Below are positions 31,774 to 37,025 of a DNA stretch of 37,025 nt, piece after piece. The stretch spans positions 1 to 37,025 of the forward strand of contig WTXI01000341.1 of the NCBI GenBank assembly GCA_022376515.1, given 5' to 3'. The notes beneath the pieces are model-generated. The model was given only the letters and a program-made list of their open reading frames with translations, searched no databases and was not told the origin of the DNA. Position 1 is the stretch's first letter. Every line of letters starts with the position of its first letter. The translations under genes and the position numbers were made by a program. The DNA is from Lactifluus volemus. Its lineage: Eukaryota; Basidiomycota; Agaricomycetes; Russulales; Russulaceae.

Positions 31774-34700
31774 CTAGAATCCTGGTAAACGAGAACCCCG
31801 AGCCTCCGCCTCAGCCTCCGCTTCCCACATTTTCATCAATGCTTCACCAAGTGCCCTTCCGAGGGCGCGTGACAGTGGGACAGGGACCGCGTTTCCGATC
31901 TGCCTCAGTTGCTGTACGAGGGGGTGTCAGAAGGTTAGCGTTACCTATCAGAGTGGAGCACATCCTCACATCTCCTATGATAGTGGATGGTCTGTTGCTG
32001 ACAGACAAAAATTTCCAGCTGTCCGGGAATCCCTGTGCCCGAGCACACTCCCGAACGCTGAGGACCCGCTTTTGCTGTCCCCAAGGGCGAGACTCGATAA
32101 GATGTCCTGCGGCATAGGCCAAGAGTTAAGAGACGGGGCGTACCGTGGGGTGGAGCACTGTTGAGCCCTGCGCATTAGGCTTCACCATCGTCATCGCCGT
32201 CCGGAAATGTGAATTGGCATCTACGCGGGAATACCTCACGTCCCTTTGACTTGAACGTCTTTCTTCGCGGTCTTTCTTCTCGATCGCTAGCTGGCGAGGC
32301 AGAGAACGCCAGTCGGCACCGGGCTTTATCGCAACGTTACAGACTCTGTCGTCGTACGTCACCGCCATAATCAGCTCGAGACCGTACTAAATGCGCATCA
32401 AGAATGATGGCGACTAACCGTTCGACGACGATTTGCGAGAAGCGGGCCGTATAGTGGAGTTCCACGTCCGCATCCTCTGTGATACCCTGGCGTGCGCGGG
32501 CTTGGTAGCGAGTGCGCGGTACGCTCGCGTACGGCACGCCGTCGGGATATCCTGAGAACATGTCGTCGTCGTCTTGCTCCCATATCGCCCGAGTCGAGAC
32601 TGCCTCGAAAGCGGGGATAGCCACCGCCGCTCGCCTCTTCATCTCCGCTCTATCTTCTCGCGTTGCCTCGATAACTGCGTGTGGGTTCTTCCTGCAAGTT
32701 TTCCAAATCCCCAAAAGACCCCGCATCATTAAAAAAAATCTATTAAAAGAGACGAGATACGTACCAATCAAACTTTGGCTGTAAGGCAAGAGCCAGCAGC
32801 GGTAGCGTGTGTCAAGGTAAGCGATTGTGGACTGGCTCGACAGACGCTGAGATGGTCGAAACTTACCAGGTCTGAGATCGCGTCGTCTACGGTGACGGCG
32901 CGTAGAGGTGCACCACGATGAGGCCTGTCAGGATCACGGCCGACAGGCTCGAGTTTGAGGCCCGTATCAAGTTGCACGGTCCACTGCGTCGTCACAAACG
33001 CATGCGTTGGTATGGGAAACTCTGGGAGCGGGAAACCTCGCCGCGCGCCCCAGAATATGATCCGCGGCGATTCTGTGGCGACCCATACGCACCGGCTTGC
33101 AGGACGCTGAAACGCACTTGGTACCTTTATATCACAAGTTGGCGCGGTGCGTGTTCAGTTTTTTTTTTTTGTGGTAAAACCCGGGGGGGAGGGGGGTCGA
33201 CGTACCCAAGAGATGTGAGTGCACGTAAGATAAATTTCACAACGCCGTGGACAACGGTGTTTCCTTTCTGTGGTCCCGCCTTGTTGATTTGTAGTTTGTG
33301 GTTTAGGAGGCCGAGTACGTTCTCGAGAAGGAAGAACTTGGGCTGATAAAACTCGACATACGACAGCATATTGCAGACCAAGGAGTTCCTGCGGTGTAAA
33401 CAGCATGCGTCAGGGTGTGGTGACAAGAAATGCTGATATCTCAATCCTACCTCGGGTCGTCTGGTTGCTATTTTTCCTATGTTAGAGTCCAAGTTGCGGG
33501 TGAGTGGTGGCACAAACTTACGGGAAACCGGTTTGCGCCGCTGAAACCTTGACATGGCGGACCTACGCAACGTTCGGGTGAGGCACTACAAATGCTACAA
33601 TTGTCACTTACCTCCACAAATAAGGTCGACTTTTCCAGGCTTTGGCAATGGCTCGAGTAGTTCTCCATCTTCCAAGCTTTGCAACGGGGCTAAATTTTTA
33701 CCATTGTAGACTTGAATGGCGTGGTCAAGAAGAAGGTTGCAGTCCTGATTGTACACCTTTGTATGTTGCTTGTTGTATCTGAAGCATAGAGTTAGCATTG
33801 CTGATTGTACAACCATGCATGACATGACATGGCCTACTTGAATGTCTGGGCAGCACTAGGTGCATACTCAATGGCCCATCTGGTCTTGACAACTTGTGAC
33901 TCTCTAACCCAATTGAGAGCCCACCAGCACCTAGAATACATTTGTAAGTTCAATATCATGCTGAAGGTGAAAGAAGAACCAGAGAAGAGCTCTAAAGCTT
34001 TAAGAGGCTTCTTTCTTTCTTCCTGCTTGGCCAGCATTGTGATATGCTCTTGATAACACTCTTCACAGTAAGAAAGGGTGGATGAGTCCATCAGTTGAAG
34101 CTCATCAAGAGCATCAGCTGTCATAAATGGTGGCCTGCTTGAGTAATTCTGGACATAAAAGTGATCCATATGACATAACCATGCTTCTAGATCATGAATG
34201 GTTGAGGGGTGTTGAACATAGCACTTTCCCATAACATTTTCAGCAGAAATACTTTCTGTCTTCAATGTAAAGTAAAGGTGATTCTAGATAATTTCATCAG
34301 TATAAAAATAAGTTAGATTATTGGGTACCCACATCATCCCTCTTCCAGTCAGATGCCCTAAGGTTAGGTGTGATAAGGTCATCATAATGTTCTAGCTGTC
34401 TAACTTGCACTTGAATAGTTGAATGTTTTGTGCCAAAGCTTAGAACTTGAGAAATGATATAAGGGGCATCATAATCTTGATCATTAAGAATATAGACAAA
34501 GTCCTGTTCATGATAAGTTATGCCCAGATAAGAAAAACTGCCAAGGCCAAGAGTAGGTGTTTCAGACTCCTTTTTAGTATGCTGAGAGACACAGATAGTG
34601 CAAGGATAAGTGGCCATCAAGTGAGAAGACATCTGGGTAGCTTCTATAAAGGCACCTAAATCTTCATTCCAGGTCATGCCACTTGAATAAAAGTTAGTAA

Positions 34701-36656
34701 AGATGTACTGAGCATAATATATGTAAAATCCTTACTTGCAGTAAAATCTATTTGTTGCATCTTCTTTAGGTTCCCTTTCATCTTGAGCTAGCCAGTGCAG
34801 ATTGCACTTTTGAACAATAGAATCCAGGAGAACATCATCACAACAGTCCATAAGAAAAAGACTATTAGGGTGAGCAGCTTCTTGAAGTAGTGTCTTTGAG
34901 CCATGAGAAAGCCATTGCCCATGAAGATATTGCTGTCCTTCTCTCTCAAATAAATAATAAATCCTTACAAACCTATCTCAAAAAATGAGTAACAAAGCAA
35001 TTGCATAAAAGATAAAGCTTTTCACCAGTACTCTGCCAGGTTATTAAGGCTCCGAGAGCTTGATGCTTGAGCATTACTTTCTCTTATCTTGTCAGGGTCT
35101 TCTCCAGGGAGCACAATAACAACTTCCCCAGGCTAAAATACAGTAGTTAATACCAGGACCATTGCAAAGGACATAAAGGAAACTACCTTGTAGACGGTCT
35201 TTCCAATCCTGACAGCACCATAAATCGAGTCTGAGATTGGGTCTCCAATCCACTTGATGATCGGAGAAGCACCATGCATCTCTCCCAAGTCTAAAGGGTA
35301 TTTATATGATTTGAGTCGCCGTAGCCCATAAGGTTGCACCACCTTAAAGCTCTGTTGAAACATAGCCATCGAGAGCGCGTGTACTTCTGGCGTCACCACA
35401 GTTTGCCGAGGACGAGTGGTATTTTCTGTCTGCCTAGATGAAGCCTGAGCAGTAGAGCCCGAGTAGATGTCTGTCTTAAGTAACTGATGAACCAGAGGGA
35501 CGTGCGCCAGTTTAAGTCCATCATCGCTAAGATCTAAAAGTACGTCTTGTACGTAGGTCCTCTAAATTATGTCAACGCGGGCCACAATATCACAATGTAC
35601 AACCTTACAGTGTCCTCAGAGAGTATGTCAGCCGTGGACAAGGGTCTACGCAACATAGCGTGCATGATTGGCACATCCCCCTTTACTTCCGGCGAGTGAA
35701 GAAACTGAGCAAGGGTAACACTTGGGTTTGCCAACGCTGAAGTGACGAGTAAATGAAGAACCCGGTGTTTCAACCAAAAGTCAAGAAAATATGGCCGATA
35801 TAGTCTGGCAGGGGCGTCCAGGATGTACCAAGCAAACTTGGTCTTCAGGTATATCTTACTACGTGGAGAAAACGTTAGGTTGATTTGAATAATCTGAATT
35901 TAAATAAATTCTCACGGGTCTAGACCATTATTTGCCGGGGAAAAGTGATGAACATTAAGCTCAAGTATTGGTGAGAGCCTAAATATCTGTGGAAGAGTAC
36001 TGGCTTCAGATTCGTCAACGCTGCTATCTTCATCCGTGCCCTCGTCAGTCCAAGCGCTGACAGAACCAGAGGCGCCACAACGTAGGCCACGCTTCAAGCG
36101 AAGCAGCTCCGCAATAGGAATGAGACGAAGAGTGTCCCAGTCATAGATAACAAAGTCGTCTAGCATTCGCACAGGTATGTCCTCTTCGTCGCACAGGTCA
36201 TCAAGATCGGGTGGCGTTTCTCCAGGGAGAGGGTCAGCACTCTCAGTCAATTCATCGTCGGTCACGGTGTAGAAGGTTCGCCTTTCTACCGTTCAGCAAG
36301 TCACCGATTGTAGCGATGTGGGACACACCGTGAACGCGGGCATGATGAGATGGGACATGATCGTCGCTCGGAGCATGATCTACATTCCGAAATAGCCGGT
36401 GCTTCCAGCTCCCAAGAGGTGGGAGAAGAACTTCAACGCGTGTTGAAGGGATGCTGTGCGATAAATTAGATTCGAACTGAAAGGAAACATCGACTTGATG
36501 TGGGCGCACCCTGTAATTTTCCCGATCCGCTTTTTTTTCGCTGAACTGGAGGGCCCCAAACCTGACGGCTCCTCTCTGGATGTACGTTCTTGAGGCGATG
36601 ACTCCCGGGCGTGATGTGATCAGGACGACGGGCTCAAGACGTGGGAGATGCGACAT
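31774..36656 (-). CDS. DNMT1: DNMT1-type cytosine-5 DNA methyltransferase, with two apparent frameshifts
   Basis: Nineteen exons: 36656-36329, 36285-35916, 35858-35609, 35561-35187, 35132-35026, 34972-34736, 34681-34333, 34283-33980, 33930-33838, 33778-33612, 33562-33522, 33467-33451, 33388-33206, 33124-32867, 32778-32765, 32691-32419, 32345-32144, 32074-31970 and 31911-31774; about 1,270 aa. Order: RFTS (DIPVRMLDDFVIYD, KIYLKTKFAWYIL), BAH1 (VYKPGEVVIV, LHGQWLSHGSKTLLQE), BAH2 (DFVYILND, GKCYVQH), then the catalytic domain with motif I ALELFSGAGGL across an intron, motif IV GGPPCQGFSG, motif VI LLENV, motif VIII YGSPQNRR, SVRECARAQGFPD, and motif X QIGNAVPVPL. Exons 9 and 14 are each one base short of a continuous frame. 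The first exon and start are the least certain. It would maintain CpG methylation if functional. Confidence 0.88.
33722..35052. other. CpG-free block inside the DNMT1 gene
   Basis: Not one CpG in 1,331 bp, while both flanks are CpG-rich. It spans BAH1, BAH2, the start of the catalytic domain (exons 6-9, parts of 5 and 10) and their introns. Reading frames and splice sites survive except for the one-base loss in exon 9. TG and CA are frequent. Confidence 0.97.
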
Positions 36657-37025
36657 GGACGAGTTAATGAACACAATAGCGGCTGAAGTCGGCTTCAACT
36701 GAACGCGTCCTGTCACACACCCTGTCACGGCCACACGGACGCGTCTTTTTGAGCAACCCTTGCCATGTCCCTCCCTGTGATAAATATTAACGTGAATTAT
36801 GAAGCTGAGAAAGGTTGGTCAATCTGGTCGTACACCTCTTGGTTCTCTCACAAGCTTTCGCAGATAGAATTACAGACTTTTTGTCAAAGTTTGTCGGTTC
36901 CTCCGGCGACGTGACGGATGGTATGCCAACATGGACATCGAGGATGAAGACAACGATCCAGATACCCAAAGGGTGAGAGGTCTGAAGTCATGTCTCAATT
37001 GGTCTTGTGTCTATTATATGTCTCA
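36657..37025. other. Flank with possible start of a divergent gene
   Basis: On the plus strand an ATG at 36764 opens a 49-codon frame (MSLPVINI...), head-to-head with the DNMT1 gene. It could be the first exon of a gene running out of the window, but no motif or certain splice site supports it. Otherwise nothing seen. Confidence 0.25.

Noticed and set aside
32075..32143. A DNMT1 frameshift before the QKR...SVREC segment
   Set aside because: Using the GGGGACAG acceptor (69-nt intron) joins LHPT to QKRVLSVREC in frame, as in the family.
34682..34735. A third DNMT1 frameshift at the BAH1-BAH2 intron
   Set aside because: On re-reading, the donor is after TGCAA (phase 2), which joins in frame to TGGCATGACCTGG; no frameshift exists there.
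1..37025. CRISPR arrays, bacterial operons, prophage or insertion sequences
   Set aside because: No spaced repeat arrays, no bacterial gene organisation; introns and protein families are fungal.

Overview
This window is nuclear DNA of a filamentous basidiomycete, most likely an Agaricomycete. Nearly every gene is cut by 45-90 nt GT-AG introns, the coding DNA is GC-rich and CpG-rich, and the families fit that group: fungal-type kinase-like fold, HNH_2-domain proteins, DNMT1-type methylase with RFTS and BAH domains, Atg9, Pns1, Sec20. All exon models below were built by hand from reading-frame continuity and splice signals; none is confirmed by transcripts.

Layout. 1-13.2 kb is accessory and scrambled. 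It holds a Pns1 5' fragment (about 2.16-2.33 kb), an HNH-derived hairpin (2.45 kb), a kinase-like gene (3.56-4.75 kb), an intact PLAC8 gene (5.5-6.05 kb), a broken TFIIIC subunit gene (7.28-10.02 kb) ending against a Pns1 fragment, and a decayed HNH_2 gene containing two large inverted duplications (11.4-12.57 kb). 13.26-20.06 kb is a second copy of the same gene block: kinase-like pseudogene, intact TFIIIC tau91/Sfc6-like gene, intact Pns1. A truncated HNH_2 copy follows at 20.25 kb, and no gene could be assigned between 20.7 and 22.7 kb. 22.7-31.6 kb is conserved housekeeping sequence: SEC20, an intron-containing tRNA-Ala(CGC), ATG9, an IRS4/TAX4-like EH-domain gene, and a divergent ECM15-like thiamine-binding protein gene. 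31.77-36.66 kb is a 19-exon DNMT1-type DNA methyltransferase on the minus strand.

The duplicated blocks have decayed reciprocally: the kinase-like gene keeps its last exon only in copy A, and the TFIIIC gene is intact only in copy B.

The most unusual theme is CpG loss next to a maintenance methyltransferase. About 980 bp of the HNH_2 pseudogene and a sharply bounded 1,331 bp inside the DNMT1 gene contain no CpG at all, while neighbouring DNA is CpG-rich. In the HNH hairpins the two arms differ as TG in one arm and CA in the other at three sites, as expected if methylated CpGs were deaminated on opposite strands after the inverted duplication. The DNMT1 gene also shows two one-base frame losses, next to catalytic motif I and in motif VIII. 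A Pns1 intron flanked by a 9-bp direct repeat looks like a recent intron insertion, and the ECM15-like gene has a 5-nt microexon and a GC-AG intron.
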